From Rhodovulum steppense (GTDB lineage Bacteria > Pseudomonadota > Alphaproteobacteria > Rhodobacterales > Rhodobacteraceae), in assembly GCF_004339675.1 (NCBI RefSeq), contig NZ_SLVM01000015.1, forward strand, positions 1 through 64,000: a stretch of 64,000 nt of DNA, written 5' to 3'. The position numbers and the translations under genes were made by a program. Within the stretch, counting starts at the first letter, position 1, and every line of letters starts with the position of its first letter. The notes beneath the pieces were generated by a model. The model was not told where the DNA came from and did not search any database. It saw only the letters and a program-made list of their open reading frames with translations. Positions 1-8,729 of the stretch are shown here, piece by piece.

Positions 1-2
1 TG

Positions 3-232
3 CGCGGTGCCCGCGATGCGGGCGAGAGCGTGCGGACCCGGATGATGGTCTCGGCCTACGCGGCGCGGCTGCGCCTGACGCTGGCCAGCGTGCCGACCGA
101 TCGGGGCTCGGAACTGGAGGCCGCGATCGAAGCGCTCGGCCTGATCGCGCTCAAGGGAAAGGTGGTGATCCGCATAGCATTGCTGAACCGCTTCTCGGCC
201 CTCGGAACGTCCGAGATCATTCCTGTGGCCTG
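3..232 (+). pseudogene. ISAs1-family transposase fragment
   Basis: The reading frame is open from the left edge and ends at a TGA near 232. The stretch YAARLRLTLASV followed by RGSELEAAIEALGLIALKGK is the characteristic core of ISAs1-family transposases, just before the catalytic 'TGDALH' motif. Here the motif is absent: after KGKVV the sequence reads IRIALLNRFSALG and stops, so the protein is truncated by a deletion or frameshift. I therefore call it a remnant rather than an active element. It marks the left border of the sulfotransferase island. The 5' part lies outside the window. Confidence 0.6.
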
Positions 233-387
233 AAATCAAAGGGGAAAGGGGAAGTCACGCCTCAGGCGTGAGCTGCGCAACAACGCCGATTCGTGATGTG
301 AATCCTTCACGGCACGAGTTATACAACAACGCCCCCTGTAGCCGAGATAGCCGCGCGAGGCGGCGCGGGTCCCGCGGACTTGCGCCA

Positions 388-1317
388 TCATTCGGCGGGG
401 TAGAGGCGACGGGCCAGCGGTTGCGTGGCCCAAAGCGCAATTCGGTGTTCCCAGCGGTGCCGTGGATCGGTCCATCCCATGCTCGGGCGGATGTTGACCT
501 GCGTCCTGCGTTCGGCCAGAACGCGTTCGTTTGCAGGCGGATACAGATGCTGGCGCTCCCAGGAAAGCCGCGCTCGCACCGGCGTCTCGAACAGCGCTTC
601 GGGCATGGGCTGGCCCATCCAGTCATGCAGCGCCGCCACCTCGGCCTGCGGCCCGGCGGCGAAGTCCTCGTAGCGCAGTACGCGGAACCGCGCGCCCAGA
701 TGCGGCCCCCAGCGGCCCAGCCGGTCTTGCCGCTCCAGCCATTTGCGGCTGTTCGACCAGGTGCCGCGGCGGTTGCCCTTCTTGAGGTTCCAACTGACCG
801 ACACCGCGCGGGGGTCGCGCACGAGATTCAACACCAGCAGATCGTCGTCCATGACCAGCGCGAAAGCCAGCGCCATCTCGGGTGTCTTCGAACTATCGAT
901 CAGGCATTCCGCCCCGGTGGTCGCAGCAATTGCGGCCAGCAGGGCTTTCAGCTGGGTCAGAAAGGCCGTGTGCCGCTCGCGCAACATCTCTCGGGGGCCG
1001 GGCGCATGCCAGTCGCGCAGCCGCTCGGCGTGCCGCTGGAACCGCCGTGCATTCTCGGCAAATGCCACAAGCCGGAGCTCGGGCGCAGCGCCGAAGGCGG
1101 CGGCAATGACAGGGGCGTGGACGGCACAGTCCCGCACCGACCGACCGCAACTGCACGGCGTTGCATCGCGCCAGGCGGTCGGCAGATGGCGCAACTGGCC
1201 CAGATTGAATACCCCAGCCCCTTGCGACAGCAAGAGCGAGAGGAGCGTGCTGCCCGATCGCCCACTGCCCGAAATGGCGAGAATACGTGTCACCCTGACC
1301 TCACAGCCATGTTTCAC
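388..1317 (-). CDS. sulfotransferase family protein (divergent member of the island)
   Basis: A 309-residue predicted PAPS-dependent sulfotransferase. The 5'-phosphosulfate-binding loop is SGSGRSGSTLL at about residues 16-26, and the 3'-phosphate-binding motif is LVRDPRAVSVSW in the second half. A short cysteine-containing segment (TPCSCGRSVRDC) follows the first third, as in many Sulfotransfer_3-type proteins that begin 'ISGSGRSGST'. It would move sulfate from PAPS to a hydroxyl of a sugar or small molecule; the acceptor cannot be read from sequence. It is transcribed away from the six-gene rightward operon starting at 1414, so the 97-bp gap holds both promoters. No signal peptide is visible, so a cytoplasmic location is likely. 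Confidence 0.8.
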   Translation of the reverse strand: MKHGCEVRVTRILAISGSGRSGSTLLSLLLSQGAGVFNLGQLRHLPTAWRDATPCSCGRSVRDCAVHAPVIAAAFGAAPELRLVAFAENARRFQRHAERLRDWHAPGPREMLRERHTAFLTQLKALLAAIAATTGAECLIDSSKTPEMALAFALVMDDDLLVLNLVRDPRAVSVSWNLKKGNRRGTWSNSRKWLERQDRLGRWGPHLGARFRVLRYEDFAAGPQAEVAALHDWMGQPMPEALFETPVRARLSWERQHLYPPANERVLAERRTQVNIRPSMGWTDPRHRWEHRIALWATQPLARRLYPAE

Positions 1318-1413
1318 CCCGGCGCGCCCGTTCGAATGCTGGCGCGGGGGCGGCTCTTCCCTTATGGACGAGACTTAATCGAAACCCATCGCCCGAGAAA
1401 GCGCAAGACGCCG

Positions 1414-2460
1414 ATGATCGCAAGTCCGCCCCATGTCCCCGCGCCGATCTTCCTGATCTGCTCGGAACGCTCGGGCTCGAACCTGACCAGCCTCATCATG
1501 GGGGCGCATGGCAGCGTCTACGCCCATCCACCCTACCATCTGGGCCGCGATCTTCTTCTGAACCTGCGCGACACGCTGGCAGGCGGCATCGACGCGCCTG
1601 CCTGGCCCATCCTGTGCGAACGCGCCGCGGCGCAGGTGGCGCGATATCGCGGCGCGGATGAGGCCGAGCGGCTGCGCCTCCGGCTGGCCGCGCAGGCAAT
1701 CGTCGACCCCGCTGCCATTGCCCGCTTCATCTGGCAAGAGATGCCGCCAGAAGCCCGAGGCAAGCGCGCCTTCGTCAAGGAAAACAACATCCACCGACTG
1801 TTACCTTTCCTTGTCGCGTGCTTTCCGGATGCGCAATATGTCTTTCAGGTTCGCGATCCGCGCGATTTTCTGGCCTCGGCCAAGGCGCGCGGCAAGGGTA
1901 TGATGGGCAACAAGTTTGGCTCGCTGCGCGAGGCGCTGCGGGTCTGGCGCGAGGATCAGGAAAACGGGCTGTGGGCGCTATCGCTACTTGGGTCCGAACG
2001 GGTCACACTGTTGCGCTACGAGGATCTTCTGGCCGCGCCCGAGCCCAGCTTGCGCCGTGTCTGCCGCTTTCTGGGCCTGCCCTTTGAGCCGGGAATGCTG
2101 GAATTTCACAACAGCGAGGCAGCGGCCCGTCTGGCGGTGCCTGGCGGCCCGCGCGAGAATGTGGCACGGCCACTGATGCAGGGTAATTTCGCGAAATACC
2201 GCAAGATCCTTTCCCGGGGTGAAATCCAAGTGACCGAGGCCTATCTGGGCGATCTGATGGACCGGCTGGGTTATGACAGCGACTTTCCCCGCAAAAGTCG
2301 CCGCCGCCCGTGGCGCGCCCTGCGTCCGATGCTGAGTGAACCGATCGAACGGCTTTTCAACAAGCAGTTGCGCGCTCGCTACAAGAACGACAACACGCGG
2401 CTGACCGATCGCCTCGACCGCGAGGCCCGACCGGTGATGCCGGGGCAAGGACAGGGCTAG
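1414..2460 (+). CDS. sulfotransferase family protein
   Basis: Predicted PAPS-dependent sulfotransferase of 348 residues. The 5'-PSB loop is ICSERSGSNLTSLIM (about residues 15-29) and the 3'-PB motif is VFQVRDPRDFLASAKARGK in the middle. The frame stays open far upstream, but that part is antisense to the divergent sulfotransferase and has no protein-like composition, so I chose the ATG at 1414 just before the family start (IASPPHVPAPIFLICSERSG). An in-frame ATG at 1309 would add about 35 poorly conserved residues. It is the first gene of a rightward operon; the adenylation-domain gene follows 6 bp after its stop. A basic C-terminal tail (KSRRRPWRALRP) might contact a membrane or an anionic acceptor; that is inference. 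Confidence 0.8.
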   Translation: MIASPPHVPAPIFLICSERSGSNLTSLIMGAHGSVYAHPPYHLGRDLLLNLRDTLAGGIDAPAWPILCERAAAQVARYRGADEAERLRLRLAAQAIVDPAAIARFIWQEMPPEARGKRAFVKENNIHRLLPFLVACFPDAQYVFQVRDPRDFLASAKARGKGMMGNKFGSLREALRVWREDQENGLWALSLLGSERVTLLRYEDLLAAPEPSLRRVCRFLGLPFEPGMLEFHNSEAAARLAVPGGPRENVARPLMQGNFAKYRKILSRGEIQVTEAYLGDLMDRLGYDSDFPRKSRRRPWRALRPMLSEPIERLFNKQLRARYKNDNTRLTDRLDREARPVMPGQGQG

Positions 2461-2466
2461 GGCGCG

Positions 2467-5199
2467 ATGGACCCCGCCCCGATCAGCCACATTGCCACGC
2501 GTTTGCGCGGGCACCTGTGCCAGAGTTCAACTGTCCCAGCGCTAGAAGTGGCTGGCCATGTCTGGAGCTATGGCCAACTCGGTGCGGCGGTAGCGCAACT
2601 GGCCGCCCGGCTGCCGCAATCCGCGCCGGGGGAGTCCCAACCTGTGACCGCGGTGATGGTGCAGCGCGAGGCATCCGCCTTTATCGGCATCCTGGCTGCC
2701 CATCTTTGCGGCCACGCCTTCGTGCCGCTGAACGTCGCCCACCCGGCGGCACGCAGCGCGCGGGTGCTGGAGTTGTCGGGCGCGGGCCGGGTGATCTGCG
2801 GCGATCTGGCTGCGGACCGGCTCGACTCGATCCTGGCTCACCTGTCCAAAAGCCCGGCCCGGCCCGAGATCATCGCCTGCGGCGAGCGCCCGGTCGATTA
2901 CGCGGACGCCACATCCGACGTCCTGCCCCGCCTGCCAGAGGTGGAACCAGAGGCGCTGGCCTATATCCTTTTCACCTCGGGCAGCACCGGCACACCCAAG
3001 GGGGTGGCGGTCTCGTGGGCCAATCTGGCAGCCTATCTGGACGCCACGGAAACGGTGTTTCCGGCCCGCCCCGGCGACCGCCATTCCCAGACATTCGACC
3101 TGAATTTCGATCTCGCAATTCATGATGTCCTTGTCGCCTTCAGCCGTGGCGCCACGCTGGTCGTGCCGTCCGATCGGGATTTCAACCGGATCGGCGACTG
3201 GTTGCGCGAGGCGGCGATAACCTGCTGGTTCTCGGTTCCCACATTGGGCTTTCAGATGCGGATGCAGGGCGCGCTGGAACCCGGCGCCTTTACGTCGTTG
3301 CGCTCGGTGCTGTTCTGCGGCGAGCCTCTGCCTGCGCATCTGGCCGCGGAATGGCGCGCCGCCGCCCCGAATGCCTCGGTCGAGAACTGGTATGGCCCGA
3401 CCGAGGCCACCATTGCCTGCGCGCGCTTCGTTCTGGGCGAGGCGCCGGTCGGGGGAGAGACGGTGCCGATCGGCCGGGCCTTCCCGGGATCAGGTCTACG
3501 GGTGCTGGACACCACCCGCCGCCCGCTCCCGTCTGGTCATGCGGGAGACCTATACATTACCGGACGGCAACTTGCGCAGGGCTATCTGAACGATCCGGGC
3601 CGCACACGGGCGGCCTTTGTCACGCTTGACGATGGCACGCGCGCCTATCGCACCGGCGACCGGGCGCTGATGCGGGCGGACGGGCATGTGGTGTTCCTGG
3701 GGCGCGAGGATTCGCAGATCAAGCTGCGCGGCCACCGGATCGAACTGGGCGAGGTCGAGGCCGCGCTACGTCGCGCCACCGATGGGGCGCATGTGGCGGT
3801 GCTGCCTTGGCCGGGTGGCGGGGCAGGGACCCGCGCACTGATCGGTGCGGTCGAGGGGCCATACGACACTGACCGCGTGATGGAGCGGCTGGTCGCGGAC
3901 TTGCCCGACTACATGCGCCCCGCCGAGGTGGTCGCGCGCCCGGCCTTTCCACGCAACGCCAGCGGCAAGCTCGACCGCAAGGCGTTGGCCGCCGAAATCG
4001 CGGCAGATCAGGCGCTGCCCGAGGGGGAAGTGCCGGAAGATCCGGTCGCGGCGGCCCTGCTGGATGCGGTGCGCACCGCTGCGCCCGCGATCTCGCCCGC
4101 GCGAGCGATGTCGGCCGACAGCCTGCTGGAAGGGGGCATGGATTCGCTGGCCTTCATCGCCTTCACCATCCTGCTGGAGGATCGTTTCGGGCTGAAGCTG
4201 GATCAGGATGGTGTGGTGCGTCTGGCCGAGATGTCCTTTGCCGACATCGTGCAGCTTTTGCGCCGACACGCCCGCGGGACCGGGCCGGGCGCGTGCCTCG
4301 GCGCCTGGATGCGCACGCTGGTGGCGCGCTTTTCGCTGCTCGTGCGCAAACCCAGGGTCAGGCTGATCCGCACCAATCAGTTCGCCGAGCGGTTCCCGCG
4401 TCTTCTGGACCGTGCCGATGCCCATCTGGTGGTCGCTGTCGGCTCGTCGGGCGTGTTCCGATCCTTTGATCCGCAGGCGTTCGAACGCGCCTGGCCTCGG
4501 CCCGACGGACCGATATTGGCCGTCAATGCCGGGCTACCCGCGGTCTCGCCCAAGGGTCTGGCGCTGGTCGCGCGCTTCATCCGCGATGAATGCCGGGTAC
4601 GGGGCATGCGATTGCGCCTGTGTCTGTGGGAACTTGACCCGCTGCACATCTCGACAGATCCGCCTGCGGGTGACGTGAACCTGGCGCCGAGCGACCTGCG
4701 CCCCGGTACGCGGCGGACCCTGCCGCAGGTGGCGTCGGAATTCGACTGGTCGCTGGAGGCGCGTGGGGCTTGGCTTGCCGATCCCGATCAGCCGGTGGAA
4801 CGCCGCCGCCCGAACTGGGCGCGCGCGAGAGATAGGGGGGTGGCGGACGCCTTCAACGGTGCGCTGACCATCGACCGGGCGCGGCTTGACGACTGGATTC
4901 ATGGCGCGCGGATGCTGGCCGACATCAGTGACAGACTGCTCGTCTATATCCACCCGCCCGATCCCGCGATGATTGCCGAGGCTGCTCCGCCCGAGGGTCC
5001 GGACCGTCTGGCCGAACTGCTCGACGAGATCACGGATGGGCTGGGCATCGAGGTGCTGGACTGGCGCGATTTCGATCTGGGTCCTGCCGATTTCATGGAT
5101 ATCAACCATGTCAATGCGGTGCGCGGGCGAGCCCGGCTGTCGGCCCAACTGGCGATCCGCGCCGCGGCGCGGATCGCCGCCAAAGGGGAAGGGGCATGA
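2467..5199 (+). CDS. DltA-like adenylation - carrier - SGNH-like fusion protein
   Basis: A 910-residue three-part protein. Residues 1-510 are an ANL-superfamily adenylation domain: P-loop LFTSGSTGTPKG (168-179), FDLAIHD substrate-binding segment, LFCGEPLP, NWYGPTEATIACA, YRTGD, and the catalytic-lysine motif NASGKLDRK (Lys501). Residues ~525-600 are a carrier domain with the phosphopantetheine serine in GGMDSL (Ser560). Residues ~640-910 contain VVAVGSSGVFRS (GSS at 659-661) and DINH (878-881), the spacing and motifs of an SGNH/DltD-like acyl-handling fold. LFCGE, the FDL-x-x-x-D motif and YGPTEAT resemble DltA (D-alanine:carrier ligase) more than typical NRPS A domains. No condensation or thioesterase domain and no MBOAT (DltB) partner is present. 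Substrate unknown; amino-acid activation is inferred from the conserved Asp. The next gene overlaps its stop. Confidence 0.8.
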   Translation: MDPAPISHIATRLRGHLCQSSTVPALEVAGHVWSYGQLGAAVAQLAARLPQSAPGESQPVTAVMVQREASAFIGILAAHLCGHAFVPLNVAHPAARSARVLELSGAGRVICGDLAADRLDSILAHLSKSPARPEIIACGERPVDYADATSDVLPRLPEVEPEALAYILFTSGSTGTPKGVAVSWANLAAYLDATETVFPARPGDRHSQTFDLNFDLAIHDVLVAFSRGATLVVPSDRDFNRIGDWLREAAITCWFSVPTLGFQMRMQGALEPGAFTSLRSVLFCGEPLPAHLAAEWRAAAPNASVENWYGPTEATIACARFVLGEAPVGGETVPIGRAFPGSGLRVLDTTRRPLPSGHAGDLYITGRQLAQGYLNDPGRTRAAFVTLDDGTRAYRTGDRALMRADGHVVFLGREDSQIKLRGHRIELGEVEAALRRATDGAHVAVLPWPGGGAGTRALIGAVEGPYDTDRVMERLVADLPDYMRPAEVVARPAFPRNASGKLDRKALAAEIAADQALPEGEVPEDPVAAALLDAVRTAAPAISPARAMSADSLLEGGMDSLAFIAFTILLEDRFGLKLDQDGVVRLAEMSFADIVQLLRRHARGTGPGACLGAWMRTLVARFSLLVRKPRVRLIRTNQFAERFPRLLDRADAHLVVAVGSSGVFRSFDPQAFERAWPRPDGPILAVNAGLPAVSPKGLALVARFIRDECRVRGMRLRLCLWELDPLHISTDPPAGDVNLAPSDLRPGTRRTLPQVASEFDWSLEARGAWLADPDQPVERRRPNWARARDRGVADAFNGALTIDRARLDDWIHGARMLADISDRLLVYIHPPDPAMIAEAAPPEGPDRLAELLDEITDGLGIEVLDWRDFDLGPADFMDINHVNAVRGRARLSAQLAIRAAARIAAKGEGA

Positions 5200-5981
5200 C
5201 CTTGGAACTCTATCGCACCGATCCGTCGCAAGAACTGTCCGATCGGCTGGCCCGGCCGCTGTACCGTGCGCTTTATCCGTTCTACCGCCGCTATCCCTAT
5301 CGCGGGCGGGTCAGTCTGTTCCATATCGAACACCGTGGCGCCTTCTCGCCCGAGGACGGGTTTTTCTTCAACCGTATCCCCAAGGCCGCGAACTCGACCG
5401 TAGCGCGGATGCTGGCCAGCCATTCCGACTACTGTCGGCCCAGTCGCGGGAAGGGCGACATGGGTCGGATGCTGCGCCCGCAGTTGATGAGCCGCGCCCA
5501 TGTCGAGGCACTGGCCTCGGAGGCGGTGTTCAAGTTCACCATCCTGCGCAATCCCTATGCCCGCGTTCTGTCAGCCTATCGTTCCAAGATCGAACTGGCG
5601 AACAATCCGGTAAGGTTGCGCCGCTTCGCCGCGATGCTGGGGGCTACACCCGATACGCGCCCAGATTTCACCACCTTCTGTCGATTTCTCGACCGCGGTG
5701 GGATTTGGCGCGATGCCCATTGGGCGCCGCAGACCGAGCTACTGCTGCTGCCGCTGGAGATGTTCGACCATATCGGCCGGGTCGAGACACTGGAGGACGA
5801 TCTTGCGCTGATCGCACGCCGCATCTGGGGGTTGGATGCGCCGCCGCTGGTCGAGCGGGTGGGCAAGCGCACCGATGCGGGCGCGACCCTTGACACGCAC
5901 TATTCCGACGAGGCGCGCGCGATCGTCGCGCGCCTTTACGCCGAGGATTTCACGCGCCTGGGCTATTCCCCGGACCTGTAA
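5196..5981 (+). CDS. sulfotransferase family 2 (carbohydrate-type) protein
   Basis: A 261-residue protein of the Sulfotransfer_2 type, the family of HNK-1, chondroitin and dermatan sulfotransferases. The 5'-PSB motif is NRIPKAANSTVARML (about residues 59-73), of the IPKxxxST type, and the 3'-PB motif is ILRNPYARVLSAYRSK (about 116-131). This family acts on carbohydrate hydroxyls, so it hints that the island modifies a glycan; that is inference. The ATG overlaps the stop of the adenylation gene (ATGA), which indicates translational coupling. An 84-bp gap with a good Shine-Dalgarno separates it from the next sulfotransferase. Confidence 0.8.
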   Translation: MTLELYRTDPSQELSDRLARPLYRALYPFYRRYPYRGRVSLFHIEHRGAFSPEDGFFFNRIPKAANSTVARMLASHSDYCRPSRGKGDMGRMLRPQLMSRAHVEALASEAVFKFTILRNPYARVLSAYRSKIELANNPVRLRRFAAMLGATPDTRPDFTTFCRFLDRGGIWRDAHWAPQTELLLLPLEMFDHIGRVETLEDDLALIARRIWGLDAPPLVERVGKRTDAGATLDTHYSDEARAIVARLYAEDFTRLGYSPDL

Positions 5982-6065
5982 GGGTAGCGGCAGGTCGGGC
6001 GGCTATGGCCAAGCGGCCCGGCATTCGCTAAAGCAATGCCCGGCAAACCCAGAGGGAGGCGGCCG

Positions 6066-6659
6066 ATGCGGCGCCGCAGGGACAAGGTTTTCGGCATCGG
6101 GTTTCACAAGACCGCAACCTCTTCGCTCAAGCGGGCGCTGAGGCAGTTGGGCTATCGCGTGACCGGCCCGAACCATAACCACGACCAGGACATCGCGTGG
6201 ACCTTTCTGGATCACGCGCGCGCCCTGTCGACCCGTTATGACGCCTTTCAGGACAATCCCTGGCCGCTGGTCTTTCGCGAGATGGACGACATGTGGCCTG
6301 AGGCGAAATTTATCCTGACTGTGCGCGATCCCGAAGGGTGGATCGCCTCGCAGCTGCGCTATTTCGGCGAGGAATCCACGCCCATGCGCGAGTTGATTTA
6401 CGGGCCAGGTCGAGGCAGCCCGTTGGGAAACGAGGCGCATTACATCGCCACGATGCAACGCCATGAGGCTGCGGTGCGCGCCCATTTCGCGGATCGCCCC
6501 GGCAAGCTTCTGGTGCTGGATATCGTGGGCGGCGCAGGCTGGGACCCGCTTTGCGCCTTCCTCGGCGTCCCCGTGCCCCGGCACACCTTTCCGCATGCCA
6601 ACAAGGCTGCCTCGCGTGGGGATGGCTGGCTGGTACGGCTGAAGCGCAAGGTCCGCTGA
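6066..6659 (+). CDS. sulfotransferase-like P-loop protein (Sulfotransfer_4 type)
   Basis: A 197-residue protein with the N-terminal P-loop FGIGFHKTATSSLKRAL (about residues 9-25) and a downstream LTVRDPEGWIASQL segment (about 84-97), typical of the short 'GFHKTGTTS' sulfotransferase-like family. The start at 6066 is preferred over the in-frame ATG at 6036 because AGAGGGAGG lies 7 bp upstream of it. The stop overlaps the ATG of the glycosyltransferase. Whether members of this family really transfer sulfate is less established than for the classical families; the PAPS-binding motifs are nevertheless readable. It ends in a basic tail. Confidence 0.7.
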   Translation: MRRRRDKVFGIGFHKTATSSLKRALRQLGYRVTGPNHNHDQDIAWTFLDHARALSTRYDAFQDNPWPLVFREMDDMWPEAKFILTVRDPEGWIASQLRYFGEESTPMRELIYGPGRGSPLGNEAHYIATMQRHEAAVRAHFADRPGKLLVLDIVGGAGWDPLCAFLGVPVPRHTFPHANKAASRGDGWLVRLKRKVR

Positions 6660-7717
6660 TGCGGATCGTGTTGGTGATGACGGGCGGCGGCGGCGGCGGG
6701 TTGCAGCAGAGCGTTGTGCCCTATGCCGCGGCGCTGACCCGCGCTGGCCATGCCGTTCTGGCAATCGTGCTGGGCAGTTCGCCCTTCGTCGCCGAGTTGG
6801 GCAGCCTGGGTGTGTCGGTCGTCACCACTCGCTGGCCAAGGAAGCCGCGCCCTTTCACCTGGATTCAGGCTCTGGTAATCCGGCGCGCGGCGCAGGCATT
6901 CGGCGCCGAGATCGCGTTGGCCTTCGCCAGCAAGGGCCTTGCCCCCGCGCTGCACGCTCTGGGCGGGCAGATGCCGGTGCTCAGCCGCTGCGGCGCCACG
7001 CGCGAGCGCACGGTTTCGAGGCTTCTGGGGGCGGACGGGCTGATCGCGACCAGCGACGAGATGCGCGCGTTGATCCTGAGGCTGGGCATGCCGACCGAGC
7101 GGGTCCATCTGCTGCCGAACTTTCTGACCGGCGCGGCACGACTCCATTCACGCGCGCCCGGCGACCCGCCCGTAGTGGGCAGTCTCGGCCGGATGGTCCC
7201 GCGCAAGGGTTTCGACGTGTTGCTGCGCGCCTGTGGTGTGCTGGCCCGTCGCGGGCGGCCGGTGCGTCTGCTGCTGGGGGGCAGCGGGCGCGAACGCGAC
7301 GCCTTGGAGAAGCTGGCCAAGGCCGAAGGCGTCGCAGCCGAGTTCCGCGGTTGGATAAGCAATGCCGAAAAAACCGCCTTCTTCGACGAGATCGACATCT
7401 TCGCCTGCCCCTCGCGCCTCGAACCCTTCGGTTTCATCTATCTCGAGGCGATGCAGGCCGGTGTGCCGGTGGTCACGACCGACACGGTCGGCGCCCGGTT
7501 CATCTTTTCCCCCGGAACCGATGGAATGGTGGTGCCGCAGGGCGATGCTGAGGCCATGGCCGACGCAATCGCAGCGCTTCTGGACGATCCCAAAGCGCGT
7601 GCCGAGATGACCGCAGCGGCGCGCGGAACCTTTCTGGGCAGGTTCCACATCGACGCGGCGACTGGTATCCTTGACGATATCCTCCGCGAGGCGCTGGCCC
7701 AGGGGGCACGCGGGTGA
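6659..7717 (+). CDS. glycosyltransferase family 4 (GT-B) protein
   Basis: A 352-residue GT-B glycosyltransferase. The N-terminal Rossmann half begins MRIVLVMTGGGGGG, the glycine-rich loop seen where GT4 enzymes approach the acceptor. The C-terminal half contains VGSLGRMVPRKGFDVLL, LLLGGSGRERDAL, and the EX7E nucleotide-sugar motif in EPFGFIYLEAMQAGVPVV. It would add a sugar from a nucleotide donor to a lipid-linked or soluble acceptor. I chose the ATG at 6659 because it overlaps the preceding TGA (TGATG) and matches the family start; the upstream open frame is the other strand of coding sense of the previous gene. It is the only glycosyltransferase in the island and sits between two sulfotransferases, which suggests its product is later sulfated. 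Confidence 0.85.
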   Translation: MRIVLVMTGGGGGGLQQSVVPYAAALTRAGHAVLAIVLGSSPFVAELGSLGVSVVTTRWPRKPRPFTWIQALVIRRAAQAFGAEIALAFASKGLAPALHALGGQMPVLSRCGATRERTVSRLLGADGLIATSDEMRALILRLGMPTERVHLLPNFLTGAARLHSRAPGDPPVVGSLGRMVPRKGFDVLLRACGVLARRGRPVRLLLGGSGRERDALEKLAKAEGVAAEFRGWISNAEKTAFFDEIDIFACPSRLEPFGFIYLEAMQAGVPVVTTDTVGARFIFSPGTDGMVVPQGDAEAMADAIAALLDDPKARAEMTAAARGTFLGRFHIDAATGILDDILREALAQGARG

Positions 7718-8454
7718 CCATCGTTTCGCATAGCCACGGCTACATCTTTCTCAAGACGCGCAAGACCGCGGGCACCTCGGTCGAGAAATGGCTTTCCGGC
7801 GCGCTGCGCCCCGGTGACTGGATCACCACCGCGCCCGAGAACCTGCCGCTGCCGGTCGGAATCTGGGATACCGCGAACACGGTGACGCGGTTCGGGCGGC
7901 TGGAAAGGGGGCTTAAACGGGTCTGCCGCTACGGCCTCGGCTGGCCGCCGGGCCCCCGGTTTCGCGAGCATATGGAGGCAGGCGCGGTGCGCGCGGCGGT
8001 CGGCGAAGCGATCTGGACCGGTTACTTCAGTTTTGCCATCGAGCGCGACCCCTGGGACCGGATCATCTCGCTCTGGCGCTGGCGCCAGCACGCCAGAGGC
8101 GCTGCGCCGGATTTCGACGGCTTTCTCGACGCGATCGAGGCCGACGGGACTGATCTGGCCACCCGCGGATATTCCAACATGGCGCTCTACACCATAGATG
8201 GGCGTATCGCGGTGGATCGGATCATCCGATACAACGATTTGTGTGGTGGTCTGGCGCGGCTGTGTTCCGACTTGGCGCTTCCGCTGTCGCCCGGGGAACT
8301 ACCGTTTCGAAAGGCCGGGCACCGCGACAGCGCGGACAGCCCGCATGCCCTGACCATTGCGCAGGTCGCGCGCATTGCCCGGATTTGCGCCGAAGAAATC
8401 GACCTTCTGGGATGGGATTACAGGAAGCTTTACGGCGCTCCGCAGCGACCCTGA
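7714..8454 (+). CDS. sulfotransferase family protein
   Basis: A 246-residue predicted sulfotransferase. The N-terminal loop is IFLKTRKTAGTSVEKWL (about residues 11-27), a variant of the 5'-PSB loop in which K-T-A-G-T-S replaces the usual K-S-G-T-T. The 3'-PB segment is SFAIERDPWDRIISLW. The start codon is GTG and overlaps the glycosyltransferase stop (GTGA), so it is translationally coupled. It is the last gene of the six-gene operon. The acceptor is unknown. Confidence 0.75.
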   Translation: MTIVSHSHGYIFLKTRKTAGTSVEKWLSGALRPGDWITTAPENLPLPVGIWDTANTVTRFGRLERGLKRVCRYGLGWPPGPRFREHMEAGAVRAAVGEAIWTGYFSFAIERDPWDRIISLWRWRQHARGAAPDFDGFLDAIEADGTDLATRGYSNMALYTIDGRIAVDRIIRYNDLCGGLARLCSDLALPLSPGELPFRKAGHRDSADSPHALTIAQVARIARICAEEIDLLGWDYRKLYGAPQRP

Positions 8455-8729
8455 CAGAACGGTCGCCGCCTGACCCGAAAAGGCGTTTCCACCCCCTGGC
8501 GGGCAAGCCAGAGGGCGATGGCCAGCAGGATCGGTCTGGTGATTGAGATCGCGCTCATCGCCATGCCGGTCTGAGCCGTGTCCGGCTCGAACAGGGCGAA
8601 GACGAAGGTACCCACGGTGCGCGCCACGACCACCGCCACGGTTGAGGCGATGGCTGCGGTGGCGAAGGTGGGCTGATAGTTCTGCGTGCCGAAATTGTCT
8701 AAATTCGGCTCCCCGGCGATGGTGCCCAT
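8430..8729 (-). CDS. small membrane protein or remnant, unknown function
   Basis: A 99-residue ORF on the opposite strand to the island operon, overlapping the last sulfotransferase by 25 bp at the 3' ends. It has two hydrophobic stretches, FATAAIASTVAVVVARTVG and ISITRPILLAIALWLARQG, and ends in an Arg-rich tail. The same frame remains open and hydrophobic for about 35 codons upstream of the ATG (AFVLVACIGEVVPLSTIVAT) without a better start, so it could be the 3' part of a longer decayed membrane protein. I do not recognise a family. Its composition looks like real membrane-protein coding sequence. Confidence 0.35.
   Translation of the reverse strand: MGTIAGEPNLDNFGTQNYQPTFATAAIASTVAVVVARTVGTFVFALFEPDTAQTGMAMSAISITRPILLAIALWLARQGVETPFRVRRRPFCQGRCGAP

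Noticed and set aside
268-1413. N-terminal extension of the 1414 sulfotransferase frame
   Set aside because: It is antisense to the divergent sulfotransferase at 388-1317 and has no protein-like composition; the conserved protein begins at 1414.
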